A DNA stretch of 36,448 bases. Origin: Actinobacteria bacterium HGW-Actinobacteria-5. Lineage in GTDB: Bacteria > Actinomycetota > Actinomycetes > Propionibacteriales > Propionibacteriaceae. The stretch is taken from positions 1-36,448 of the forward strand of contig PHEV01000017.1 in the NCBI GenBank assembly GCA_002843035.1, read 5' to 3'. Shown piece by piece: positions 22,103-29,482 of the stretch. Every line of letters starts with the position of its first letter. The first letter of the stretch is position 1. Below the pieces are notes generated by a model that did no database searches, had not been told where the DNA came from, and saw nothing but the letters and a program-made list of their open reading frames with translations. The position numbers were made by a program, and so were the translations under genes.

Positions 22103-23056
22103 ATGGCTCACACCTTCCTTGCCACCCCCTACAAGGAGCGGAGGTGGTCGACCGCTGAGGGTGACCTGCTCGGAGACCTGTCGCTGCTCGAATTGTTCGG
22201 CGATGTGCCGGCCAACGACCTCGTCGGAACTGGCGCGGCCGCCTCCGCCGGGGCGGGGGCGCTACTGCTTGCGGCCGTCCTTGGCGGAACCGGTGGCGCT
22301 ACCTCTGGCGGGTCCGGGGCGGCCACACTCAGCGCGTCCATCGCCGGGACTGGCGGGGCGGTCTCGGGAGGCATGGGCTCGGACACACTCGTCGCCACCG
22401 TCTCCGGAACAGCCTCGGCCGTCTCCGGCGCGCAGGGTGCGGTCACCCTCACCGCCGCACTGTCCGGCACTGCTGCGGCGGGCACCGGCGCGCAGGGCCA
22501 GTTCACCGACACCGGCATTTCCGGCAGTACTGGGGCGGTCTCTGGCGGCACTGGTGAGGTAACCCTCATCGCGACCCTGTCGGGCACCGGCAACGCGAAC
22601 AGCGACGGCACCGGCAGTATTGTCCGCACCGCCGCTCTTGCGGGCACCGCGAACGCCGCGAGCGGGGCCGTGGGAGCCGTCACCATTCATTCCGTGCTGG
22701 CGGGAACCGGTAACGCCGGTACGGCGGGCATGGGGGGCGTCACGGCCCGCCTGGCGCTCACCGCGACCGGCGCCGCAGTCGTGGACGCACTCGCCACACT
22801 CCTCGGCATCTATGCCCTCGCAGGCATTGCAGCAGCCCTCACCGGCTCCAGCGGCGCCATCGGAGTCGACGCGCCGCTCCCGTCCATCCCGACGCTTGCA
22901 CGCACCCTGCGCGTCTTCGGTGAGGGCCGCGCCCTCGGCGTGCTGTGGGAATCCCGCACACTGACCGTCGAATACGAGGCCCGCATGCTGGCCATCCCGC
23001 CCGAGGATCGCACCTATCCCATCGCCTACGAATCGAGGACCCTGCCGTGCAGATGA
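22103..23056 (+). CDS. Repeat-built Gly/Ala/Thr-rich tail fibre protein
   Basis: A 317-residue protein from ATG 22103. Residues 1-40 form a short head (TFLATPYKERRWSTAEGDLL). Residues 41-259 hold eleven tandem units of 20 residues (one of 19), with consensus x-G-T-G-x-A-x-S-G-x-x-G-x-x-T-L-x-A-x-L. The C-terminus (RALGVLWESRTLTVEYEARM, then LAIPPEDRTYPIAYESRTLP) has shorter repeats of an E-x-R-T-L type found in other phage tail proteins. The regular Gly and hydrophobic spacing suggests a rod or beta-solenoid. A fibre-shaft role is inferred. It overlaps the next gene by 10 bases. Confidence 0.7.
   Translation: MAHTFLATPYKERRWSTAEGDLLGDLSLLELFGDVPANDLVGTGAAASAGAGALLLAAVLGGTGGATSGGSGAATLSASIAGTGGAVSGGMGSDTLVATVSGTASAVSGAQGAVTLTAALSGTAAAGTGAQGQFTDTGISGSTGAVSGGTGEVTLIATLSGTGNANSDGTGSIVRTAALAGTANAASGAVGAVTIHSVLAGTGNAGTAGMGGVTARLALTATGAAVVDALATLLGIYALAGIAAALTGSSGAIGVDAPLPSIPTLARTLRVFGEGRALGVLWESRTLTVEYEARMLAIPPEDRTYPIAYESRTLPCR
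22223..22879 (+). repeat. Eleven degenerate 60-base coding repeats
   Basis: In-frame tandem units of 60 bases (one of 57) encode the 20-residue periodicity of the fibre protein. The DNA copies have diverged at third codon positions and at several residues, so this is an old expansion rather than a recent slippage array. Confidence 0.85.
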
Positions 23057-23343
23057 TCGCCCACGACCCGGATGCGAAGCTCGACTACTGGTTCGACTGG
23101 AATGTAGCCAGCCCCACCGGCAAGACGTGGCTTGACGGCGACACCATCGCCAGTGCCACCATCACCTGCGCCGACCCGACCGTCACCATCACCAACGTCT
23201 CGCACGCCACCGGGACCACGGTCGGCTGCTGGGTGGCCGTCACCCCGGCGACCGTCAGCCCCGTCAGCCTCCGCTGCCACATCGTCACCGCGGCGGGCCG
23301 CGAGGACGATCGCACAATGCTGCTCTCCATCAGGGAGCGCTGA
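23047..23343 (+). CDS. Fibre-tail adaptor-like protein
   Basis: A 98-residue protein. GTG 23047 is chosen because GAGGAC lies 7 bases upstream; ATG 23053 is the alternative. The pattern HDPDAKLDYWFDWN, TWLDGDTIASATIT, and C-terminal VSLRCHIVTAAGREDDRTML matches small actinophage and proteobacterial phage proteins annotated as fibre-tail adaptors (KDPDAxLDYxxDW...GDTI...GRxDDRS). It would be an immunoglobulin-like beta sandwich that joins a fibre to the tail tip. Confidence 0.7.
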   Translation: MQMIAHDPDAKLDYWFDWNVASPTGKTWLDGDTIASATITCADPTVTITNVSHATGTTVGCWVAVTPATVSPVSLRCHIVTAAGREDDRTMLLSIRER

Positions 23344-23346
23344 GCA

Positions 23347-24447
23347 TTGCCTCTTCCCGATGGCCTCACCGCCGCCATTGCCGCCGTAGAGGCGCAGGCG
23401 ACCGCGCTCTCCAACCGCTACGACGCCGCGCAGGCCGCGGCGGTCACCCTTACCGACGACCTCGAAGCAGCCGAACAGCGGGCCATGATCGCCGAAGCTA
23501 AGTTGGCACGCGCCCGCCTGCGCCCTGGCATCGACGTTGCCGGACCTGACAACACCGGTACCATCCCGGGGGAACCGCGCACCAACTGGAATGCGCCCGG
23601 GACCGTGGGCAAGGTAGCAGTCGCGCCCGGGACGTACGACACGCAGGACTTCTACGGCGACTGCTACCCCGCAGACCCGGCCGGCACCTACCTGTTCCGC
23701 GGCTGCCGCTTCCACGGCGGTGTCGGGCACCCGAGCGGCAACCGCGGCTGCTTCTACTGCTGGAATCTCACCACCGGATGGGCGACCTTCGAGGACTGCA
23801 CCTTCGCCCCCGACAGCCCGAGCTACTACCGCGACGGCATTGTGGGCCACCGCTACACCGCCAGCCGATGCCAGTCGTTCGGTGGTACTGACGGATTCGG
23901 CGTCAACGGCAACGGCGGCGCGATCATCGAATGGCCCTACGTCCCCTGGCTGACCTGGTTCAAGCAGGACCCGGCACACACGGACGGCACCCACAACGAT
24001 CCGGTAGCGATCCAAGGCGGCGGGCCTAATGTCGTCAGGGACGGCAACCTCGCCTGCTACGTCAAGGTCGCCGACACCTCAACCGGACCCAACACCCGTC
24101 CCGCACCCAACGGCATGTTCTACGGCGGCTCGGCGATCATCGTCAATCAGGCCAAGAGCCTCGACGTGATCCACGACACCACCATCTCGGGCAACCTGCT
24201 GTCTGGTGGCTACGCGCAGTTGCAACTCAACAACAACCGCGGGACCGGATACGTCCTCGCCGTCACGCTGGGGCCAAACCAGTATGACCGCGACGTCTAC
24301 AACAACAGCAGAGCCGCCGTAGACAAGCGCTGGATCTGCCTCGTACCGAACGGCGGCGCGATCACCGCCAACATGGCCGAACAGCGCTGGGCCGACGACG
24401 GCACCGCACTCACGCCCGGGCTGGCGACCGGAATCCGCACAGTCTGA
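23347..24447 (+). CDS. Tail fibre/spike with beta-helix-like body
   Basis: A 366-residue protein from TTG 23347; the preceding GGGAGCGC is a usable ribosome site. Residues 1-60 form an Ala-rich coiled coil (ALSNRYDAAQAAAVTLTDDL), the usual trimerisation stem. After a GPDNTGTIPGEP hinge, residues about 75-330 carry evenly spaced strands with Gly/Asn turns (GTYLFRGCRFHGGVGHPSGN, ATFEDCTFAPDSPSYYRDGI, DTTISGNLLSGGYAQLQLNN), a right-handed beta-helix pattern. It is the last gene of the late operon and the best candidate for receptor binding. Cell-wall polymer recognition or cleavage is possible, but no catalytic site was recognised. Confidence 0.7.
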   Translation: MPLPDGLTAAIAAVEAQATALSNRYDAAQAAAVTLTDDLEAAEQRAMIAEAKLARARLRPGIDVAGPDNTGTIPGEPRTNWNAPGTVGKVAVAPGTYDTQDFYGDCYPADPAGTYLFRGCRFHGGVGHPSGNRGCFYCWNLTTGWATFEDCTFAPDSPSYYRDGIVGHRYTASRCQSFGGTDGFGVNGNGGAIIEWPYVPWLTWFKQDPAHTDGTHNDPVAIQGGGPNVVRDGNLACYVKVADTSTGPNTRPAPNGMFYGGSAIIVNQAKSLDVIHDTTISGNLLSGGYAQLQLNNNRGTGYVLAVTLGPNQYDRDVYNNSRAAVDKRWICLVPNGGAITANMAEQRWADDGTALTPGLATGIRTV

Positions 24448-24462
24448 CCCGCCCCCAGCCAC

Positions 24463-24496
24463 AGCGCCCCCGCTCACCACGAGCGGGGGCGCTTTC
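24463..24496 (+). terminator. Rho-independent terminator of the late operon
   Basis: A perfect 13-base stem, AGCGCCCCCGCTC / GAGCGGGGGCGCT, with a five-base ACCAC loop, followed by TTCGTCGT. It begins 16 bases after the last fibre gene. The 24497-24620 stretch beyond holds no gene. A TACAAT at 24519-24524 resembles a -10 box, and GC-rich inverted segments follow, but nothing firm can be assigned. Confidence 0.9.
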
Positions 24497-24620
24497 GTCG
24501 TGCCCGGACGCCTCGGCGGTACAATGGACGCAGGCCCCGGTTGAGGCTCCACCTCCCGGGCTTGGATTCCCACACTCTTTACTAGATTCATACTGACCAC
24601 CGTCTGACTAGGTATGATAG

Positions 24621-24666
24621 TTCCCTTACAAGGAGGGGGTCGGCGGTTCGAGCCCGTCTGCGCCCA
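24621..24666 (+). other. attR: 3' part of tRNA-Val(TAC) at the prophage right end
   Basis: The sequence reads TTCC + CTTACAA (anticodon loop with TAC) + GGAGG, then a variable region, T-arm GGCGG-TTCGAGC-CCGTC (24642-24658), acceptor 3' strand TGCGCCC (24659-24665) and discriminator A (24666). The D-arm and acceptor 5' strand are absent. The base preceding TTCC is G, which could not pair with G at position 43 of a tRNA, so tRNA identity starts about 24621. This fits integration at a tRNA-Val gene with the intact copy at the other end. Encoded CGA rather than CCA follows. Confidence 0.85.
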
Positions 24667-24686
24667 CGAGTGTGAGGCTGCGAACG

Positions 24687-24993
24687 GCTCCAGCCCGGTC
24701 GCTTCGACCGAGAGCGCGAACAGGCGCTCGGCGGCGTCCACGTCGATGGCCCACTCCTTTTGCCCCCGCCCGTGCCCGGGTCGGTGTGGTCGGGAGGCAC
24801 GACGCCCTTCATCGAACAGTCCTCGCCGTACACCCCGCCCCGGTCGACCAGTTCGGGCGCGGTGGCCGCCCACAGCCCGGGCGCCGCACCCCGGGCGGAC
24901 GTCCTGAACAATGGGTTCGGGTTTGCCCTCCGGCGTCGATCCACCGCCGCTTGAGCAGCCCTCCCGCGGCATGTGCCGCTGCAGGTCGGTGAT
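24687..24993 (-). pseudogene. Frameshifted 3' remnant of a short-chain dehydrogenase gene
   Basis: Read on the - strand, three frames in succession give pieces of one SDR C-terminus. TDLQRHMPRE (about 24993-24963) comes first, then RRWIDAGG, then NPLFRTSARGAAPGLWAATA with PELVDRGGVYGEDC (about 24910-24790), and lastly KEWAIDVDAAERLFALSVEA (about 24757-24690). SDR oxidoreductases of the light-dependent-reductase-like group end in exactly this order (TPLQRH, GWID, NPLFKTPEQGA, VWAAT, GG-Y-EDC, YA-D---A--LW-LS). At least two or three frameshifts and the loss of everything upstream show that it is dead. It lies between attR and the helicase gene. Confidence 0.7.
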
Positions 24994-25033
24994 GATGACG
25001 AAGGTTGTCGGAACCGACCCGTACCCTGCAGGG

Positions 25034-27145
25034 GTGGACACGACGGAGGAGTTCCGGGCGGCGGCGCTGGCGGTGCTGCGGCGACTGGTCGGACGCGATG
25101 ACGCCACCTTCCACGACGGCCAGTTCGAGGCCATCTCCGCCCTCGTCGCCGACCGGCACAGGGCGCTGGTGGTGCAGCGCACCGGCTGGGGGAAGTCCGC
25201 CGTCTACTTCGTCGCGACCGCGCTGCTGCGTGAGCAGGGTGCCGGTCCCACGGTGATCGTCTCGCCACTGCTCGCGCTGATGCGCGACCAGATCGCGGCC
25301 GCCGCAAGGGCCGGCGTCCGGGCGGTGACGATCAACACCGCGAACGCCACCGAATGGGGGGAGGTGTACGCGCAGCTCGAGGCCGACGAGGTCGACCTGC
25401 TGCTGGTCAGTCCGGAGCGGCTGAACAACCCGACGTTCCGCGAGCGGCAGCTGCCCGACCTCGCCTCCCGCTGCGGCCTGCTCGTGGTGGACGAGGCCCA
25501 CTGCATCAGCGACTGGGGGCACGACTTCCGACCCGACTACCGCCGGATCCGCGACCTGCTCGCCACCCTGCGGCCCGACGTGCCCGTGCTCGCCACCACC
25601 GCGACCGCGAACTCCCGCGTGGTGGCGGACGTGGTGGAGCAGCTCGGGGCGGGCGGCCACGAGGTGCTCACCATCCGCGGCACCCTCGCCCGGGCATCGC
25701 TGCGGCTGGGCGTGCTGAAGCTGCCCTACGAGGAGACCCGGGTGGCCTGGCTGGTCGCCCATCTCGCCGACTTCACCGGCAGCGGCATCATCTACACCCT
25801 CACCGTCGCCCAGGCCGAGGACCTGGCCGCCCTGCTCGCCCGGCACGGGCACCGGGTGGCCGCGTACACCGGACGCACCGAGCCCGCCGAGCGGGAGGAG
25901 CTCGAGGCCCGCCTGCGCGACAACCGGGTGAAGGCATTGGTGGCCACCTCGGCGCTCGGCATGGGGTTTGACAAGCCCGACCTGGGCTTCGTCATCCACC
26001 TCGGTGCGCCGAGCTCACCGGTGGCCTACTACCAGCAGGTCGGCCGTGCCGGACGCGCCGTCGCCAGTGCGGACGTCCTGCTGCTGCCCACTCCGGCCGA
26101 CCGCGACATCTGGCACTACTTCGCGACCGCGTCCATGCCCGAGGAGGGCACCGCACAGGCTGTGCTGGACGCCCTCGCCGACGCTGGCGGACCGCTGTCC
26201 GCCGGGGCGCTGGAGGCGATCGTTGACGTGCGTCGCACCCGGCTGGAGTTGCTGCTCAAGGTGCTCGACGTCGACGGGGCGGTGACCCGCACCCGGGGCG
26301 GCTGGGCGCACACCGGTGTGCCCTGGGCCTACGACGCCGAGCGTTACGCCCGTGTGGCCGAGGCCCGGCGTCGCGAGCAGGGCCTGATGCTCGACTACCT
26401 CGACACGGGGGAGTGCCGGATGGCCTTCCTGCAGCAGACCCTCGACGACCCGGAACCCACCCCTTGCGGACGCTGTGACCGCTGCACGGAACCCTGGTAC
26501 GCCGCCGCGGTGGGTGACGACGCGGTCTCCGCCGCCCGCGGCGAGCTCGACCGCGTCGGGGTGGAGATCGCGCCCCGAAGCCTGTGGCCCTCCGGCATGG
26601 ACCGGCTGGGCGTGCCGGTCTCGGGCCGGATCCCGGCTGGCGACGGCGCGGCGACGGGACGGGCCCTCGCCCGGTTCACCGATCTGGGCCTCGGCCAGCG
26701 CCTGCGTGAGCTCGTCACCGGTCCGGACGGTCCCGTGCCTGACTGGGTGCTGCCGTCCTGCTTCCGGGTACTCCGCGAGTGGGACTGGGACGACCGGCCG
26801 GTGGCGGTCCTCGCCCTGCCCTCGCTGCGCCATCACGAGCTGGTCGGCTCGCTGGCGGCGGGCATCGCCCGCAGTGGGCGTCTGGTCGACCTTGGCGAAC
26901 TGGAGCTCGCGCCAGGGGCTGAGGCTCAGGAGCCCGCGGCGAACAGTGCCTACCGGCTGCGGCAGGTGTTCGGGCGGTTCCGGGTGTCGGCCAGCCAGCG
27001 GGCATGGCTCGACGATGCGGCCGGGCCGGTGTTGCTGGTCGACGACCTGGTGGACTCCCGCTGGACGATGACGGTCGCCGCCGGCCTGCTGCGCGGTGCC
27101 GGAGCGCCAGCGGTCCTGCCCTTCGCGCTCGCCACGATCGCGTAG
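25034..27145 (+). CDS. rqlH: RecQ-like helicase with C-terminal phosphoribosyltransferase-like domain (RqlH type)
   Basis: A 703-residue protein from GTG 25034. Earlier ATGs at 24992/24995 lie in the dehydrogenase remnant and are rejected. It unwinds DNA using ATP. Motifs are FHDGQFEAI (Q-motif region), QRTGWGKSAVYF (Walker A), VVDEAHCISDWGHDFRPDYR (DEAH plus the RecQ aromatic loop), LATTATAN, and YYQQVGRAGR (motif VI). A zinc site, CRMAFLQQT...PCGRCDRC, follows near residue 460. There is no HRDC domain. The C-terminal VLLVDDLVDSRWTMTVAAGL is a PRPP-loop-like motif, as in mycobacterial RqlH. A role in repair or recombination is expected. TACCCT at 25022-25027 would give a nearly leaderless mRNA. 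Confidence 0.9.
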   Translation: MDTTEEFRAAALAVLRRLVGRDDATFHDGQFEAISALVADRHRALVVQRTGWGKSAVYFVATALLREQGAGPTVIVSPLLALMRDQIAAAARAGVRAVTINTANATEWGEVYAQLEADEVDLLLVSPERLNNPTFRERQLPDLASRCGLLVVDEAHCISDWGHDFRPDYRRIRDLLATLRPDVPVLATTATANSRVVADVVEQLGAGGHEVLTIRGTLARASLRLGVLKLPYEETRVAWLVAHLADFTGSGIIYTLTVAQAEDLAALLARHGHRVAAYTGRTEPAEREELEARLRDNRVKALVATSALGMGFDKPDLGFVIHLGAPSSPVAYYQQVGRAGRAVASADVLLLPTPADRDIWHYFATASMPEEGTAQAVLDALADAGGPLSAGALEAIVDVRRTRLELLLKVLDVDGAVTRTRGGWAHTGVPWAYDAERYARVAEARRREQGLMLDYLDTGECRMAFLQQTLDDPEPTPCGRCDRCTEPWYAAAVGDDAVSAARGELDRVGVEIAPRSLWPSGMDRLGVPVSGRIPAGDGAATGRALARFTDLGLGQRLRELVTGPDGPVPDWVLPSCFRVLREWDWDDRPVAVLALPSLRHHELVGSLAAGIARSGRLVDLGELELAPGAEAQEPAANSAYRLRQVFGRFRVSASQRAWLDDAAGPVLLVDDLVDSRWTMTVAAGLLRGAGAPAVLPFALATIA

Positions 27146-27536
27146 TCCGGAGCCTGAAAAGGGAAGGAGCCCGCCACGAGTCGAAACTCTGCGGGCACTG
27201 CCGGGGGGGCAGCCAGTCCGGCTCGGGGGGAACCGAACTGTATCGGGCGGGGCTCGGGGGGAACCGTTCGCCTCGATAGGAACTCTACCGCCTATACCAG
27301 TCCCAATTGCAAGCGTTTCCGAGATATTCCTCGGGCCATTTTCGCGGACCTTCTGAAGTCCCCCGAAAAGGGGACAACCCCTAGTCACCAGCCGGGGGGG
27401 CGTGCTCCGTCACCCGTACAGGGGACAAATCCGTCGATTTCCGGAGAATGTCCCGGAAATGTCCCCCATAAAGGTGACACGGGCCGGTCGCCGGCGGTCG
27501 GGAGGGTGGGGGAGCTGTGGCGTAGAGTTGTGCCTC
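27146..27536. other. 390-base intergenic region with repeats and palindromes
   Basis: No gene is recognised. A hairpin at 27169-27196 (GCCCGC...GCGGGC with inner GAGT-CGAA-ACTC) follows rqlH but lacks a T run. A 16-base direct repeat, GGCTCGGGGGGAACCG, occurs at 27220-27235 and 27251-27266. GTCCCC/GGGGAC forms a small hairpin at 27358-27375. GGGGACA at 27421-27427 is inverted at 27460-27466 and encloses ATTTCCGG/CCGGAAAT (27437-27444, 27453-27460). The section 27270-27360 is visibly more AT-rich than its surroundings. Confidence 0.7.
27523..27528 (+). promoter_or_regulatory. Probable -10 box of leaderless prfB
   Basis: TAGAGT at 27523-27528 lies eight bases before GTG 27537, with no Shine-Dalgarno sequence between them. 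This is the geometry of an actinobacterial leaderless transcript. No good -35 box is visible. The same hexamer precedes smpB. Confidence 0.55.
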
Positions 27537-28646
27537 GTGACTGTTGCTGATCTACAGGCCGATCTGGCCGCCCTTGACCGCACCCTCACGTCGATCGAAG
27601 CGGTCATCGATCCCTCCGCCCGGCGTGAGGAGATCGCGGCGCTGCAGGAGGAGGCTTCTGTCCCCGACCTGTGGGATGACCAGGAGAATGCCCAGCGGGT
27701 CACGTCCCGGCTGTCCCGCGCGCAGGCCGAGCTGGACCGGATCGTCGCGCTGCGCGGGCGCGTCGACGACCTCGGCGTGCTGATCGAGCTCGCCGTGGAG
27801 GAGGACGACGCCGGAACCCTCGCCGAGGCGCAGAAGGAGTTCGCGGCGCTCGCGGCCGACATCCAGGCGCTGGAGATCCGCACGCTGCTCTCCGGCGAGT
27901 ACGACCAGCGGGACGCCCTGGTCACCATCCGCTCCGAGGCCGGCGGCGTCGACGCGGCGGACTTCGCGTCCATGCTGCTGCGGATGTACCTGCGCTGGGC
28001 TGAACGGCACGGCTACAACACCGAGGTCTACGACACCTCCTACGCGGAGGAGGCCGGGATCAAGTCGGCCACCTTCACGGTGCGCGAGCCATTCGCCTAC
28101 GGGATGCTCTCGGTCGAGCAGGGTACGCACCGGCTGGTCCGGATCAGCCCGTTCGACAACCAGGGGCGACGGCAGACGTCCTTCGCCGGGGTGGACGTGC
28201 TGCCGGTCACCGAGGAGACCGACCACATCGACATCCCCGAGGCGGACATCCGGGTGGACGTCTTCCGCTCGTCCGGGCCCGGCGGGCAGAGCGTGAACAC
28301 CACCGACTCCGCCGTCCGGATCACCCACCTGCCCACCGGACTTGTCGTGTCCTGCCAGAACGAGAAGTCGCAGCTGCAGAACAAGGCGGCGGCGCTACGC
28401 GTGCTGCAGTCGCGGCTGCTGGAGCGTGTCCGCGCCGAGAAGGAGGCCGAGATGCGCGAGCTGAAGGGGGAGGGCGGCAACTCCTGGGGTTCGCAGATGC
28501 GCTCCTACGTCCTGCATCCCTACCAGATGGTGAAGGACCTGCGCACCGACCACGAGGTCGGCAACCCGGATGCGGTCTTCGACGGTGACATTGACGGCTT
28601 CATCGATGCCGGCGTGCGCTGGCGGCGGCAACAGGGCGAGCGCTGA
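27537..28646 (+). CDS. prfB: Peptide chain release factor 2
   Basis: A 369-residue protein from GTG 27537. The frame is open further upstream, but homologous sequence begins with [20 protein letters not shown]. It recognises UAA and UGA and releases the finished chain. The SPF anticodon-like motif is in [12 protein letters not shown] and the catalytic GGQ is in [20 protein letters not shown] helical N-terminal domain precedes them. Unlike the gene in many bacteria, it is read in one frame with no in-frame UGA near codon 26, so the usual +1 autoregulatory frameshift is absent, as in many high-GC actinobacteria. It precedes ftsE, a conserved order. Confidence 0.96.
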   Translation: MTVADLQADLAALDRTLTSIEAVIDPSARREEIAALQEEASVPDLWDDQENAQRVTSRLSRAQAELDRIVALRGRVDDLGVLIELAVEEDDAGTLAEAQKEFAALAADIQALEIRTLLSGEYDQRDALVTIRSEAGGVDAADFASMLLRMYLRWAERHGYNTEVYDTSYAEEAGIKSATFTVREPFAYGMLSVEQGTHRLVRISPFDNQGRRQTSFAGVDVLPVTEETDHIDIPEADIRVDVFRSSGPGGQSVNTTDSAVRITHLPTGLVVSCQNEKSQLQNKAAALRVLQSRLLERVRAEKEAEMRELKGEGGNSWGSQMRSYVLHPYQMVKDLRTDHEVGNPDAVFDGDIDGFIDAGVRWRRQQGER

Positions 28647-28675
28647 GCAGCCCGGACACGCCGAGGGATGGAATT

Positions 28676-28697
28676 GGGCGACGCGCCGTCGTCGCCT
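28676..28697 (+). terminator. Weak hairpin after prfB
   Basis: GGCGACG-CGCCGT-CGTCGCC (28677-28696, plus a G-T pair) lies 30 bases after the prfB stop. No T run follows, so it may only partly end prfB transcription before ftsE. Confidence 0.4.
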
Positions 28698-28768
28698 AAG
28701 CTTCCTGAGGCCGGCCTTAGCAAACGTTAAGGAAACTTCCCCACCGCCTACCCGGTTCGAGAGCACCA

Positions 28769-29455
28769 GTGATCAGATTCGAAGACGTCTCCAAGACCTA
28801 TGACGGTCAGACGCGCCCCGCGTTGAGCCACGTCACCGTGGAGATCGGGAAGGGTGAGTTCACCTTCCTGGTCGGTGAATCCGGCTCCGGCAAGTCGACC
28901 TTCCTGCGCCTGATCCTGCGCGAGTACCTGCCGACGTCCGGGCACATCCACGTGGCCGGCAAGGACCTGAGTCGGCTGCACAGCTGGAAGGTGCCCGCGC
29001 TGCGCCGCCAGATCGGCACCGTGTTCCAGGACTTCCGGCTCCTGCCCGGCAAGACCGTCACCGAGAACATCGGGTTCGCCATGCAGGTGATCGGCAAGCC
29101 GGCGTCCGTGATTCGCAAGGTCGTGCCGGAGACGCTCGAACTGGTCGGGCTGGAGGGCAAGGGCGAGCGTCTGCCCGAGGAGCTCTCCGGCGGTGAGCAG
29201 CAGCGGGTCGCGATCGCGCGCGCGTTCGTGAACCGTCCGGCGATCCTGATCGCGGACGAGCCCACCGGAAATCTCGACCCGAACACCAGCATCGGCATCA
29301 TGAAACTGCTCGACCGGATCAACCGCGCCGACACCACCGTGATCATGGCCACCCATGACGCCACCATCGTCGACCAGATGCGCAAGCGCGTGATCGAGCT
29401 GGCCAAGGGTGAACTCGTCCGCGACCAGAGCAAGGGTGTCTATGGCTACCAGTGA
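28769..29455 (+). CDS. ftsE: Cell division ATP-binding protein FtsE
   Basis: A 228-residue ABC ATPase from GTG 28769. It binds FtsX on the inner face of the membrane at the division site. Walker A is [13 protein letters not shown], the Q-loop is [18 protein letters not shown], the signature is [14 protein letters not shown], Walker B is [13 protein letters not shown], and the H-loop is MATHDATI. Length is normal for FtsE. The gene follows prfB by 122 bases and precedes ftsX by 27. FtsEX uses ATP hydrolysis to control a periplasmic or cell-wall hydrolase rather than to transport a solute. Confidence 0.97.
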   Translation: MIRFEDVSKTYDGQTRPALSHVTVEIGKGEFTFLVGESGSGKSTFLRLILREYLPTSGHIHVAGKDLSRLHSWKVPALRRQIGTVFQDFRLLPGKTVTENIGFAMQVIGKPASVIRKVVPETLELVGLEGKGERLPEELSGGEQQRVAIARAFVNRPAILIADEPTGNLDPNTSIGIMKLLDRINRADTTVIMATHDATIVDQMRKRVIELAKGELVRDQSKGVYGYQ

Positions 29456-29482
29456 CCGGTGCGGCCGGATCGGAGCCATCCG

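Larger units (their letters stand above)
1..24666 (+). mobile_element. Siphovirus prophage, right-hand part
   Basis: All genes from the left edge to 24447 lie on the + strand in a typical HK97-like siphovirus order: small early genes, nucleases, terminase, portal, protease, capsid, connectors, tail tube, chaperone, tape measure, tail proteins, lysis genes and fibres. The right end is set by a tRNA-Val 3' fragment at 24621-24666, a classic attR. The left end is outside the window, and no integrase, excisionase or immunity repressor is visible. Every recognisable late gene is intact, so the element could be functional, but that cannot be judged without the missing left part. The left edge as given is the window edge, not the prophage boundary. 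Confidence 0.93.

Noticed and set aside
22223-22879. CRISPR-like periodicity
   Set aside because: The 60-base units are coding, degenerate and in frame, with no conserved repeat and variable spacer pattern.
24992-25033. ATG 24992/24995 as start of the helicase gene
   Set aside because: These codons overlap the dehydrogenase remnant, and the helicase-like sequence begins at GTG 25034.
27537-27640. Programmed +1 frameshift in prfB
   Set aside because: The gene is open in one frame from its start; no in-frame TGA or CTTTGA slip site near codon 26.
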